Assembly: GCA_030512335.1 (NCBI GenBank)
Contig: JAULSU010000003.1
Location: 4,712,001-4,776,000 of the forward strand
Direction: 5' to 3'
Source: Immersiella caudata
Lineage: Eukaryota; Ascomycota; Sordariomycetes; Sordariales; Lasiosphaeriaceae
DNA length: 64,000 nt
The translations under genes were made by a program, and so were the position numbers. This document shows positions 19,956 through 32,641 of the stretch, in pieces. The stretch's first letter is position 1. Each line of letters opens with the position of its first letter. Under the pieces are notes generated by a model. It was not told the DNA's origin and ran no database searches. It saw only the letters and a list, made by a program, of their open reading frames with translations.

Positions 19956-22346
19956 TGGCGCAACCCCCCTGTATCGCAGCACTGCGGTGAGCTGGGCCTC
20001 GCTGTCATTGGGCTGCATTGCATCGAGCATCTGCAGCTATACGCCGAACCGTTTCCCCGTGAAAAATCCACCACCACAATAGAGGCTCGATCCCCTTGAC
20101 CGCTGGACTGACGGCCGAGAGGAAGCCTGGGAAAAAAGACAACTGACATGTCCCAATTGGACCAGTTGTCAATCCACCTGTGCGCTACCGTCTGGGCGGT
20201 TCCTCCGGAGAGGACTCGCCCCGTCACCATGCCGTCATTGAAAAAGAGGCAATCACAATCCATTTGTTCGGTACGCTGCATCGTTTGAGAACTACTGCAG
20301 CCATCAAGGTGGCATCGCTGTTGTTCACTTTTCTCCAATTGGTCAATGGTGACCTATCGGCACCGAGTCCTCAATCTGAATTTCAATGTTTACCGACCAC
20401 CCTGTCACATCTCATGAAAAGGGGTTCATATTCATGATCATACCACTGGCCCCACCATCAGAGGATTTTGGATGAAAGTCAACGGGACAACAACGTACTA
20501 GCTACAAAGCCCTCCGGAAACAACCTCATTGAATAAGGGCTACCCCCTACTCCGACAGTCTGCCTTGATGGTCAGAGTCAACACTGCTGGTCACCAACAC
20601 CATGCACCCTCGCATTTGCATCAAGATGCCTTTTGCACCGCCTTCTAAAAATATCTGATCAATATCGGCCCGAGGGATGGGAACGACAACTCAGCCAGAC
20701 GTCTCACCACATGGCACGCACGCACACATAGCCCTACAAGGAGAGACCCAACCGGCATCTCCTACACCCTACATGCACTTGAAGCCATTCCCGACAAGGA
20801 AGCTCCCTAAAATGTCTCCAACAATGGCCTGACTTTTACGCCCTGAAGCTTCAAACCTTAGCACCGACAGCCAGGCAACGCCCATCATTGCTCCTTTGGG
20901 CTCCGTTCTTCCGCACCCCTAAAGCAAGGTCTTAGTCCTCGCAGCCAGGCAGCCCCGGCCACGTTCCTCGGTCCAACAAGAAGGGAGATATCCCTCGGCA
21001 AGGTGGGGTTCCATCTGTGTAAGCTTTTGCATCGGATACCCTTCTGCCTGGGACCTCTGGAAGCGTTGGTCTGCATGGCAGGGCTTGGAAGCGTGGCAGG
21101 TGCATAGGCTAGGCTGGATACGGATCGTTTCTGGGGAGGAGGAAGGGAGGAAACGAAAATAGCCCCCAAATCCGGGGCGGGCGGGCAGCGGGCCGTGATA
21201 GCGTCGTCTTGCTTACTTGTCTGCATGGCGGCATCGGGTGCAAACCAGGTAAAAGTTTGCCGTGGGAAGGGCCCTGAGGACGGCTTCTCAACTTTGTTGG
21301 CGGGTGCCTGAACTAGAGGTGCTAGTAGCATGCGGTGGCATGTCATACGTCTGCTCCGCCGTACCGCGCTGCACAGGCTACAACTCCACAGCAAATGGTA
21401 GAACTCCCCTCCAATGAGTGACTAAACACTACAGCTCTCATCCTTTTTCCCCTATCCCTATCTGGACAAAGTACGCTTCTCGCTTTCCTCACTCGGTGTT
21501 GTCTGCGAGTGGGCGTTAGTAAGCGCGCGCAGACACTAACAACGACAGCGAATAGCTCGCAGCCAAACAGCAACCCCCTCAAATCCCCAAAAGGATGACC
21601 CACCCCCGTTCATGAGAGGCCAGACAATGAGCTAGCTTCATGGTTTCTTTTTTTTTTCTTCAGTCGCAAACCTTCATCGAGCCCCAAAAGCAACGTCGCC
21701 CGCATCCCCAACGACGATCACCCGCATGTCACACAGCATATTCTATTTTTTTTTCTTCTTCTTACCTCTTACCTACACTGCGTATTCCGATTACCTAACC
21801 CTCCCTCACAGCCTGCAAAGAACCCTCTCAGCTCCCTATGTTCAGCCATGACAGCTGTATGTCTCATCTCTCGGCCGCTATCATTGGCTGGACGCTAACA
21901 CCGACAGACGCCATACATTTGCGCACATGGTGAGGCCACCCCAGGGAAACGCGCTGATTGACCAACAGGAAAATGAACTCCGCATATCTATCATTCTTTA
22001 CAGACTAGTTCTCGGCTGAGATGGCTTTGTCATCCAGAAGACGATTCAAATTCCGGATTCGTAACAGCCGCGAGGAGGGGTTGGATCCTCAGCTGGGCAG
22101 GAGATCGGCGCTGAGGCCTCGAGGAAGCTAGTCTGGAGGCTGCAGGAGGGTCATGTTTGCTAGAGATACACATCACCGAGCCAGTTATCGTTTGAAGAGA
22201 GTGGTTGCCAGGGTCAGCGCTAGAGCAAATATCGCCGTTCCAGAGCGCAGCGCATGAGACTGGATAGGACGGAAGAATCGACCTAGTAAAGAATAGAATT
22301 TCGGAGGGTTCTTTTTGCGCCGCGAGTTACACCGCTGAGAAATGCA

Positions 22347-22353
22347 TATAAGA
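22347..22353 (+). promoter_or_regulatory. TATA-like element of the P450 gene
   Basis: TATAAGA lies about 105 bases before the ATG at 22458, which supports the upstream start chosen for the P450. Confidence 0.4.
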
Positions 22354-22457
22354 CTTGGAATAGAGAGCTTGTGATAATGGATACATCGGCGCGTTTAGCT
22401 CCCTCAACCTCACCTGTGTCTTGCCGTCATTACTAAAATCCACTCACCGCCATCACC

Positions 22458-24530
22458 ATGGGTATCCCGCCGGCAATGCAGGGCCTGAGTCCTGCTTGTG
22501 TTACCGCCGTCGGCTTGTTTCTGGTGAGTCAGTTCATGTTTACGGAAGTCCACCCGATTCCATCCCGCATCACTTCGCGAGGGGCTACCCTTGGGGTTGC
22601 GTCACGGTTGCCAGGGCCTCTCTGGGACCTCCTTCAGCTCCATCATGGCTTTGCCCATGGGAAAGCCCATGGGAAAGCCCTTCGGGAAAAGAAGCAAGAT
22701 CGTCACCCCCTGAACGGGAGGCAGAGTCTTCGATGAGACTCATCGCCCTTCACCTTCAGCCGTGCCTCACCTCGAGCTGTATCTCAGGGCTCACACTGAG
22801 ACACTGAGATCGAGATGCATCAATCCCACCCCGCTTCACGCTCTTCAAGGTCATCCCTTCACCAACAACCCCCCCCCCCCCCCTGGCTGCCCTCTCTCAC
22901 CACCCCTATCCACCCCTCTCCAATCCAAACAACCAAAGCTAACAACCAATCCCCTCAGATCCCCCTATCCCTCCTCTTCCTCTTCCTCATCACCCTCACC
23001 CTCTACAACCTCCACCTCCACCCCCTCCACACTTACCCCGGCCCCCTCACCCACCGCGCCTCCTCCCTCCCCTACATCATCCACACCCTCCTCGGCACCA
23101 CCGTCCAGCACTACGCCCATCTCCACTCCCAATACGGCCCCGTCGTGCGCATCGCTCCGAATCAACTCAGCTACATATCCGTATCCGCCTGGAAGGATAT
23201 CTACGGCGTGCGAGAGTCCTCTGGCAGAGAGGCAGGGAAAGAGATGATCAAGGAAGAACTCGTTTTTCCAGGGGATGACTTCGAGTTCTTTGCGCCGGCG
23301 AAGCCGATGATTAGCTGTGATGCGGTGAATCATAGCAGGCATAGGAGGGCCGTGGCGAGTGCGTTTAGCGAGAGGGCGGTGAGAAGTTATGAGCGGGTTG
23401 TGAGTGGGATGACGGGATTGTTGATGAGGAGGTTGGAGGGGGAGCAGGGGAGGGTTGATAGTCTGGCTCATCAAGGGTTGTTGGGTGGAGGAGGAAAGGG
23501 AGGGGGGGGTGGGATTGATATCATGGATTGGTTCCATTTTGTGATGTTTGATATCACCTCGGCGTTGGTGTTTGGGAGGAGCTTTAGAAACCTTGAGAAG
23601 GGGCGGTATCACCAGTGGGTGGCGCGGGTGTTTCCCGGTATGAAGCTGGTCGCGTGGAGTTTGGCCATCGCGGAGGTGCCGGGGTTGGGACGGTTCGTTT
23701 CATGGTTCCTTCCGAGGAAGATGGTGAGCGAGGCGCGTCGACACATGCAGTCCATCATCGACATGACGGAGGCAAGGAACAGAGCGCAGCTCCTGAACCC
23801 ACCACACCAGGTCGACTTTATGTCGTACATCCTACCGCCATTGCAGGGGGAGAAGGGAACGACGGCGCATCTCTCGGAGGAGGAGCTGTACCTCAATGCT
23901 CAGCTTCTTTGCATCGCTGGGTCTGAAACTACGGCCTCACTTCTTGCCGGAGCGGTCTATTTCCTCTCCCTCAAGGAGAACATCCGCTACCGCGATCGAC
24001 TCATCGCTGAGGTTCGGGGACAATTCGCCAACGCCGAGGACATCACGCCGACAAACCTGGCACTCAGAGCGCCGTTCCTAGGCGCTGTGCTGACTGAGTG
24101 TCTGAGGCTGTATCCGCCGGGAGCCATCAACATGCCGAGGAGGGTACCGGTGGGCGGGGCGATGATAGCCGGCAACTACGTGCCGGGCGGATCGGTGGTG
24201 GGGATAGCCCAGTTTGCTGCGTACAGATCTGCCACGCACTGGATCGACCCGTTGGCGTTTGCGCCCGAGAGATGGCTGGAGGGCGAAGAGGGCAGGTATG
24301 CGGCCGACAGACGGGAGGTGTTCAAACCGTTCAGTCATGGACCGAGGAACTGTGTCGGGCAGAGTCTTGCTGTGGCCGAGTGTCGACTCATCGTGGCGAG
24401 GCTTTTCTGGGAGTTCGACGTGCATGTGCTGCCGGGACAGGAGGGCTGGGCGAGGCAGAAGACGTTTCTCTCGTGGGAAAAGCCACCGCTCATGGTTCAC
24501 GTCAGGAAGCTTGTCAGAGAGCGCCCGTAA
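22458..24530 (+). CDS. Cytochrome P450, CYP65-like, two exons
   Basis: Exon 1 (22458-22523) and exon 2 (22959-24530) join in phase 0 to 545 residues. The ATG has a strong CATCACCATGGG context, and the intron has consensus GTGAGT and CCTCAG ends. The joined N-terminus is a continuous membrane anchor, followed by His-Thr-Tyr-Pro-Gly-Pro. P450 marks are the I-helix Ala-Gly-Ser-Glu-Thr-Thr at 342-347, Glu402-X2-Arg405 of the K-helix, the Phe-Ala-Pro-Glu-Arg-Trp motif, and the heme loop Phe-Ser-His-Gly-Pro-Arg-Asn-Cys487-Val-Gly. The N-terminal half resembles isotrichodermin C-15 hydroxylase-type (CYP65) enzymes, which are ER monooxygenases using NADPH reductase. A Gly-rich insert lies near residue 225. 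No biosynthetic neighbours are present, so the substrate is unknown. An unspliced alternative starts at 22815 but has a proline-rich, less membrane-like N-terminus. Confidence 0.85.
22869..22883 (+). repeat. C15 homopolymer tract in the P450 intron
   Basis: Fifteen C are followed by TGGC, the same arrangement as at 19941-19955. In the two-exon model the tract is intronic. Confidence 0.9.
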
Positions 24531-27500
24531 GAAGCCCCTAAACCACGTGCTTGGGCCTGTGTCCAAGATCTGCAGAGCACCCGTTCTCCGTTCAAAGTCC
24601 CCCGTCACTTGACGGCGGACGGATCTCCATGTGTGGATTTCCATGGCGATATCTCCGATCCAACAACGATGCGAGGTCTCAGCTCCAAAGTGATAAGTGA
24701 TATTCCCGTGTTTCCGTGGGAGCTGAGCAATGGCGTGCACGTGTCAACTGCCGGACGCAGGATCTGATCTCAGACGGGCGTGATGCGCTTCGCTGCGGGA
24801 ACGGCGACACGGGGCGTGATCAATGGTCCACGTCTCCGGCACGATGCCCCGTTCTGCTGTTGGTCGCAGCTCTTCGTGTGTGGTTGCATGGTGCAGCACC
24901 CAAGGGAATCACGGCCAATCAAGCCGCGCGGGTTCTGAGTTGCCGCTGCAGATTGGCCAGATTGACCAGATATTGGCAGCTGGAGGCATACGAAACGCCC
25001 CGCGTCCCACCCGCACTCTCTCAAAATCCGGCGGCCCCAGGGCAGGCGCCCGACCGTGTGTGCGTGCACCCGCAGACAGCGGACCTTTGCGGTGCTGCGC
25101 TGACGATACGATTGCATGAATAGAGACAGGGCTTGCCGCACCCCATTGCGAGGCCTTCCAAACTCCGTTGGCTCGGGAATCGGGGCTGACTGTCGCGAGT
25201 GTCCAAACGCTGTGGCAGAGCACTTGCGCTTGCCCGCCCTTGCCTGCGCTTGCTTGGCTGAAGAAAGGTTGAGGTGCCCCGCTCGCGACGTATCAGACAC
25301 CCCCACTCTCATTCGAGATGGATTTATTTCGCCTCTGCACCTGTCATCAGCACCAGCGCGAGGCAAAGCAGGAGACACCATGGAAAGGCTCAAGTCATTT
25401 GAGCGCAATAGCGGGGCCTGCTGATGCTGATGCTGTCTTTGTCCGTCTCGGCTGGAGCAAGCTTCCGTGTAGCCCCCTCCCAAAAGCGAGATTGCCCGAG
25501 AGACCCAAGAGGTTGAATGGATGGAAGGTTGCGGGACGACGACGAAACGACAACAAAAAAGGTCAGCACCATGTGTAAGGAAAACCGGAAGGTGCAGTCA
25601 CGGGCAGTCCGCGGCGGAGGCGTACGCAAAAGTCGCAAGTCGGTGACGGAGAGACGCTGCCCAGCGTCGGACGCCGAGCCCTGAGCCTGTCTTTGCCTGA
25701 CGTCGAACCCCTCCTTTGATTGACCGAGGGAAACGGTGTGCCCGTGGCGCTTCCGTGGAGGCTTCTCCGCGCGTGCGATAGGTGAACTGGGTTCTGGGTC
25801 CTGCCCTTCTCTGTCTTTTGACGCATCAAGCCGTCCGACAAATGGATATCGGCCGAGTTGGGATGGCTGGCAGATCCAGGTTGCTGACGCAGTGGTGAGG
25901 CAGGATCCAGCCAGCAGCACCTCAAGCCACACACTGTGTGACCGCAGCGAAAAAAAACGGCTCAGAGCTAGCCCCGCCCGAGGGCTAGGCAGGTCGTCCA
26001 ACCAGAGAGGCGACATCGCTCGCGGGCAGCCCCAAAGGCTTGAGAAAGGGTCCATTGTCATCCATGCTGCAAAAAGACTCGCAACTTGGCCGTCGTGGGC
26101 ATGCCCGCCTTGACCCCATCCAATCGCCGCGTTGTTGAGACATAAGCTCTTGTTGGCCCGTCTGACTGGCTTTTTGCCAACAAAAAAACTCGCCGGCGCC
26201 GCCGGCTCTATATTTCAGAGTTCGTTCGACGCGCGGAAACGCGCTACCCCTGTTGCGGCAAAGCCTGTCTCTAGTTTGCGCGTCCTCTTCCATATTCACA
26301 GGTCTGCAGGGTTGATGAGCGACAGCTCTCGCTGCCTCTGGAGTTTGTTGCACGCCCTGCCATGTGGAGCAGCGCTTCCAGAAGACCCGGCGACAGTTCG
26401 CACCTGCTTTTCGTGAGGGGGTTGGTCTCATGTAATCCGTGACCGCTATCTGTCAGTCCGCGATCCCACATACGCTGTGAGGTTGCCTTTGCGGCTTTTC
26501 GTCGCACGACGCGGCGTCATGGAGGACTCTCTGACCTTTTGCTCGTGCATTTGGCCTCCACCAGTCAGGGTGCGAGAAGGGGCTGGCCGTCTTGGACGCT
26601 CTGCCTTCCTGTCTCGGTGTTACCACAGCCTTTTGGGCATGTCCTGGGTCACTCGGCCTGGCGGCATTTGGGGTGGGATTACGCCGTGTGTCGCCTGCGC
26701 TGCGCGGCCCAACGTCCTGTCTCTCAAAGAAACCTGGAACCTAGAAGTGGCATCTTTTTCTAACCACCAGCTGTCTCGACGGGAGGCGTTTGATCATTGG
26801 CGAGGGTGGCAGCGCCCGGGCTGGTGGTGCACCCGACTCCCTGATTGACTCGAAACATTTGTCGCGCCGAGTCGCCGAAATGGCTTGACATTGTACTGTT
26901 GAACCCGGCTTCTTCCTTTGTGCCTCGTTCCCTGCCAGCCAGTAATCGTTTTGGAGTTCTGACTTTTCCATGGGCTATGGCCTGAGGTAGCGCAGCAAGT
27001 CCCCGCCCCCGCGTCGCACTGGGTGTCCGTGACTGCTAGCGGCGCCTGCCTCAACCAGCGACGAAAAAGATCCCAAGACGTGCCATTTTGACGACGGCTC
27101 CGCGGCGAGAGGGGGCCGCGGTCCGACGCACGCATTGAAGTGCGCATCTCGCCAGTTCGAGACGGGACCCGATTCGATGCATCCCGTCACCAAAGCGCCA
27201 TCCTGTCACAATGCCCACCAGCCGCCCAAAGCAGGGAGCAATGGGTGGCCCCTAAAAGAAGCCCAGAGCTGCAGTCTTTCCCGACTTGTGTTTTTCCTTG
27301 GGTCAAATGGCTCGGCCCCTCCACTTCGGAGCGTAGGGACTCTCGCTGACGACCCCGCCGTCGGTGGCACGGGTGGGGCAGCGTTTGCTGGTCAAGCCAC
27401 ACCACGGCTCCTGCTCCGCGAATGCTGACCGTATCATCAAGGACAGGATCAAAAAGTCAAATCTTGGCCAGGGATTTCCCCTCCCGCGCCCTTTGCCCAA

Positions 27501-29487
27501 ATGCAGGTTACACCGACGATGCGGAGGCCCTCCTCGTACCGCCATGTTGAGGTAGACACCGTTTTTGATGTGATGATCCATGTGCAGAGGAGCCTTTCGG
27601 TGGATGATCTCCCAGAGGCGCACCGAGGAATCCGCGATGCTGCCACGCCCCTCCCATTCGTCGAACCAACACTGCACGCCCGGAGCTTGGCGGCTTCTCC
27701 TCCCGGACTTGCTCCGGCCCTTCCACCGTTGGGGTCACAGTCTGCAACACCAAATCCATCATCTTTCCCAGCGTTCATCGGGTCAGCTGCCTCTGGCCGC
27801 TGTCGGCGGTGGCTGTCCCGCACTGTAGGAATAGGTACCTACCTTACGTTTGCGGGAGAGGAGAGGGGCTGCTGATAAGACAAGAAAGACAGACACCGCC
27901 GAAACATGAACACTACGGACCGACAATTGGGAAACCCTTGTCCCGCCTTTTCCCCACGGCGAAACCAAGACGTCAGAGATGAATATACTGTGTGTTATCA
28001 TTTGCGGCCAGCAGCCAGCCTGACGTCGCAAACTGCGCTGCAGGCGGCCTATAACAGGAACATTACGCAGCAGTAATAACTCGGCACCTAATCTGAGCGC
28101 CAGAAGAGGACAGAACAGGAAGTCGCCCCCTTTATTATTATCCGGCACGGAGCAGACTTTCATATCAAGGTATTGCGTAGGAACAGGTGATGAGCAGACG
28201 TTGTGATTCGAGCGGCGCAGGCAGGCAGGAGGCAAACGGCAGACCCGATGGCAGACAAGCGGTCCATCCACGATGATACGCAGCCGCGAGGAAGGTTCGC
28301 CAGCAGCCCAGCCGTCAATGGAACGAATGAGTATGATGAGATGCAGCTTTGCATTTGCCTGCTTGCCTTGCCTGCTTGCTGCGGCGGGCGGATGAGCGAC
28401 CAATATTGATTGGGAACCTGTGTTGCCAATCTGTAAGCGGAACCGACACCCAACCCCATTGGTGCATCTCCCACGACCTTCACTCTGGAACTCGGGATTG
28501 CATTTGCGGTCACTCTGGCTCGCAACTTGGGTTGATATCGAGCGTCGTCCAACATGCGCCAGATCAGGCAGGAAGGGAGGAGCGAATACGCTTCGTTTCT
28601 CGTTTTGCGTCAAACCTGAACCCGAACCAGGCCCAGGCCCCAACTCTGTCCTCCGGGCAGCCTGGATGGAACCGAGTGATCGGCAACCTGTAATTCCTGG
28701 GCGGTGCTGTCAATCGCCCATGCCATTCCATGCTTGTCGCTTTATTCTCAACAGTTCGCTTCGCAAATCAGGCAGTTCAAGCAGAGTCGGGGGTGTGCGC
28801 AGCGTGCCAGTCAGACGGATGTCAAACTGCAAGAAACAGATAAAATAATCGCTAGAGGTAACCCCCCAACGAAGGATCCCCCGCCAGAACCTAACAGCCA
28901 GCCCGGAGATCTTACAGCGCGGGAGGCAACTACGCGCACTGTGTGGCGCATCTCCCTGCGTTTTTATGCCCTTGTCGTCGTCAACCTTCAACTTGCAGAA
29001 CATGTATTATGGATTATTGTTTGATGATGGCGCCCTTGTCCTAGCCCGTGTCAGTGTGCAGAGGCCCGGCGCTGACCATCCAGGGCAGGCCTAAGAATGG
29101 AGGCAAAACCTAGGCCGACCGAAGTCGCCGAAGTGAGAAGTGCCGCGGCACCAGCTAAAACTCCAGCAATGTAACTCCCTAGAATAGCAGTCGGCGAGGG
29201 GTGGGTGTTCACCCAGGATTGTTCCCCTTTTGGGTGTTTTCAACCCTTTCGGCGCGCAATTCGAGTTCGGATCCCTTTTTTTTTTATTTCACGCGGCGCT
29301 GCTGCTGCTGCTGCTTCACACGGAGGGGGAAATATCAAGCTCAGACATGACTGGGCACACAGGGATACGGATCCGTAAAAAGGTGTTGTCGACAATCAGC
29401 GGCTGGGTGGGACGTCCGCCCGTGGCGTGAGCGTCCTGCATAGAGTACTCAGGAGAAACCAAGACCAAGCATCTAGCCAGCTTGTTG

Positions 29488-29510
29488 CCCCCCCCCCCCC
29501 CCCCCCCCCC
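29488..29510 (+). repeat. C23 homopolymer tract
   Basis: Twenty-three consecutive C form the longest homopolymer in the window. The exact length is likely to be unreliable in any assembly. Confidence 0.85.
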
Positions 29511-32257
29511 GGCAAACGCAAAGTGAGGAGGCAGACCAGCCTAGCCAAGGTTAAAGCCCGAGCATGGCATGGAAATTGACGGTACTCTCGTCCAACATTT
29601 TGGAAACGAACTGCTGCGTGTGCTCGGTCAGGATAACGCATCCGGAAACCCAGGGATTTGCTGGGCTTGTTTTAGTTCCCACCCACACCCACTCACACGC
29701 ACACTGGCACAGCACAGTGTCCAATTGCTGTTTGCTTTGACCGCCCCGTACGCCCGCCAGCCCGGGCAGCCAGCCCAGCAGTGGCCAGCCAGCCGGGGCG
29801 GGCTGTCGTCAGTCAGGCAGCCAGCAGTGCACCGTCAGACTGCTGCGCGGGTATCGGCCTTTGATCTCGATCCTTGACTCGCCTCGTTTGGTGAGAATGG
29901 CGTCGGGGTGCGCGTGCGGCAGACCGAGACGGTCGGGTCGCTAGGGGAGCGAGTTGAGAGCCCCGAACCTAGAGCAGCTGGCGAGACACCAACAACACCA
30001 AGACCAAGGCCCCAACAAGCAAAATGGATCAGAGTCACGGCGGCGGCAGGCTTCCAAATGGTCACTGGCGTTGGCGTGCAAGCCTGCCGCAGCAACCTGG
30101 AAGAAAAGCAAAGACAAGGGGCCAATAGCGTAATCCCACCGGTTTGCTGTCTCCTTTTCGCGATCTTCCAAAGGGGCTCATGCGGTTTGGTAACGTTATT
30201 GGGCCGTCCCAGCCCCCCTCTGCGGGTTTTGGGTCTGGCGCTCCCTGATCCCTGTCTGCCCTATCTGCTGGTTGCAGAAACACGGCGTTGCGCTGCTTTC
30301 TCCCTCACTCCGCTGCGGACTCTGCAGTTGGTGAGAAGAGAGAAAAATTGCTGGCGATGGATTGACCCGACAGTGCTGGCGGCCGGCGACACGGACGACA
30401 GGGAACGGAAAACGCGCAGAGACAAATGATGCGAGAAGATCAGCAGCACCTGGCCCACCGCAGCCCCTCCGTCCTTCGTGACTCTGCCCTCTGCCTCCCT
30501 TTTCCGCGAGGCCGCCTCCAGCAGATCCCCGTCATGTGTCATCCGCAGTGCAGCCAGTTTCCGTTTTTGCGAGTCGGGTATTGCGTGCGGTGCGGGTGCG
30601 GTGCTGTGCAATGCGGCGACCGACGGCGGACGGTGGTGCTCTGCTGTTGTGCCCGTCGTGTGCGCCTGCCTTCGCCAATTTCATGTTCCCAGGTAACGTA
30701 AGAGGATTGCGCACTGCGGGCGCCGCTCGTCAGAGTCTGATGAGGCCGCTGCATCATCATCATCATCGCCAACATCAGTAGTAACAGATTACGGAGGTAC
30801 GCAGTCACAGCAAAGTCGCCGCAGTGAGCAGCGAAGCGGGCGGGCAGGTGGCACGCGCTGCTGGAATTGGGATGCACACTGCGACTGCGCAAGACCTGGC
30901 CCGTGTTCAAGTTTGGCCCTCGGCCGATACCCTACTGTGCGCCGCACTGTCCCATGTTTCCACCTCTTCCACACACGGCCTTGGCCAGAGAGACAGACGC
31001 CGCAGCCGTGTGCCTTCATTTGCTGCATTTGGTGGCAAGCTGACTGCCTGCCCTGACCCCGGGCTTTGCTCTCCAACTCTACACAGCACAGTACCATGAG
31101 CACTTGCGGTAAAGTTTCCTGGCGGGTCCCACGCCAGCTGCAGCGCCGGCGCGGGCGAATGAATGAATGTGTGCGGGCCTGGAATGGCGGGATGGAATCT
31201 GAAGACGAGCAACGAAAGTGAGAGAAACATACGCCCAGCTGGGACAAGTAGACTGGAAAAGTGGAGGCCCGGCCCAGGCTGCTGCGCTGCTGCTGAGGTG
31301 CGCTGTTTGTGTCGCTCCGGGCGGTGGCTTTTGGCGAAAAATGCCGAGATAAAAGAGAGCGACGCTAAGCCGGAAACAGGCTCCACCGGGTCCCCCCGCC
31401 AGCGTGCTGGGCTTGCCAGGGAAGAGGGGCCAGTGGGTGCGCTAAGCGAGAAATCAGCGGACTGGATTGGCCCACATCCTGGAAAGCCACCCCCCCCTCG
31501 ATGGAGCTTTGCTACTTTGATGGACTTCGCCCCGTGTGAGCTGTGTGCTCCTTTGCAAGCGGCGGCATGGGAGAGCAGCCCACTTGCAGCGCGGCACCAG
31601 ACAACGACATCCACCAGGGACAAAGTAAATTAGCAGCATTTGCGGCGACCAGGACTAATCCGCAACGACACAACCACGCAACCGCCTCACATGGATGGTT
31701 GACGGTATGGATGTTTTTACTGCCGGAGATCTTCCTCCTCCTCTCTTGCATCCCCCCATCTTCCCCTTCCTGGCCTTCTTGAACCTTCACCACCACCCTC
31801 CGAAGCACTCCCGCTCTGGCTCCCGCTCTCGTCCCTCACGACAGCAGAGTCAGCCTCTACCACAACGTGCTCTCGCCATTGCTCGCACTCACCCCTCCGC
31901 CCTCGATCCTCGATACTGCTGAATCAGCCCACGGGCTAGGTCAGCGTGCGTTCCGAACGACGAACTTCACCACCCCGAACCTCGACTTCCGCGTCGAATT
32001 GACAAAGCCAGAGAGCGAACCTCGACAAGCACTCCTGCTGCCATTGTCTCCCCCGAGGGTCCTGCACCACCCAGAGCACCTTCAAGCTCTGGTGCCTCCT
32101 TCCTTCCCGATCCCCCACGGACGAGCGAGCCTGAGAAAAGCATATAAGGACAGGCCAGCCTGGTTCCGCGAGGGAGGGGTCTTGGATAACGTTGACAGTG
32201 AATTGGGTTGCTGCTCCACCAGGCGCGGCTCTCGCTGCGATTTCCCATCGTCCCGTC

Positions 32258-32264
32258 TATAAAA
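32258..32264 (+). promoter_or_regulatory. TATA box candidate of the cyclin gene
   Basis: TATAAAA occurs 378 bases before the cyclin ATG; a weaker TATAAGG lies at 32143. The distance implies a long 5' leader, possibly with an intron ending at the GTTGCAG near 32540. Confidence 0.35.
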
Positions 32265-32641
32265 CTCAGCCGGTACCCAAATAGACTACCTCCACGATAA
32301 CTTCGTGGCTCGCCTGCCGCGGCGAACCTTGGCGAGCTCGGTGCGGCCTGGGGCAATACAAGTAGAGTTGATTGACATGGCCAAGTCTTGAGCAGGCTCG
32401 ACCACGATTGAGGCGATTTGGATACGCGGAAAGGAAAGAACGAATTGGCCTCGATCCTCAGGAATTCATCACACGCCGTCATTGTCGAACGATCGGAAGA
32501 TTTCGAAAGGAAGGCACCTGCTCACCTGCCCTCGTTGCAGGTTCGCATCGTGAGCTACGAGCCGTCAAGGCCCCCATCTGCGGTCTCTTGGTTTTTCTCG
32601 GCCTCCTTCCCACGGCCCATCCTCCTCGATCGTCTCCGCCC

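Larger units (their letters stand above)
19400..22457. other. 3-kb divergent intergenic region, no gene seen
   Basis: The region separates the leftward SnoaL-like gene from the rightward P450, so both promoters lie here. Frames of up to 169 codons on either strand have no recognisable domain. It holds poly-T and poly-C runs and a TATA-like element at 22347-22353. Confidence 0.5.
24531..32641. other. 8.1-kb region without a supportable protein gene
   Basis: Frames of up to about 290 codons occur on both strands, as expected by chance in GC-rich DNA, but none shows a recognisable motif, consistent splicing or a clear start. It ends at the cyclin gene, so part of it is probably that gene's promoter and long leader. 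TATAAAA at 32258-32264 is the best core promoter candidate. A C23 run (29488-29510) and a CAT repeat near 30752-30766 are the only marked repeats. A non-coding RNA could lie here unseen. Confidence 0.5.

Noticed and set aside
22458..24530. Secondary-metabolite cluster around the P450 and methyltransferase
   Set aside because: They lie about 18 kb apart with unrelated genes between, and there is no polyketide synthase, peptide synthetase, terpene cyclase or transporter.
27783..28643. 286-codon minus-strand frame in the gene-free tract
   Set aside because: No recognisable domain or start context; length is within chance for GC-rich DNA.
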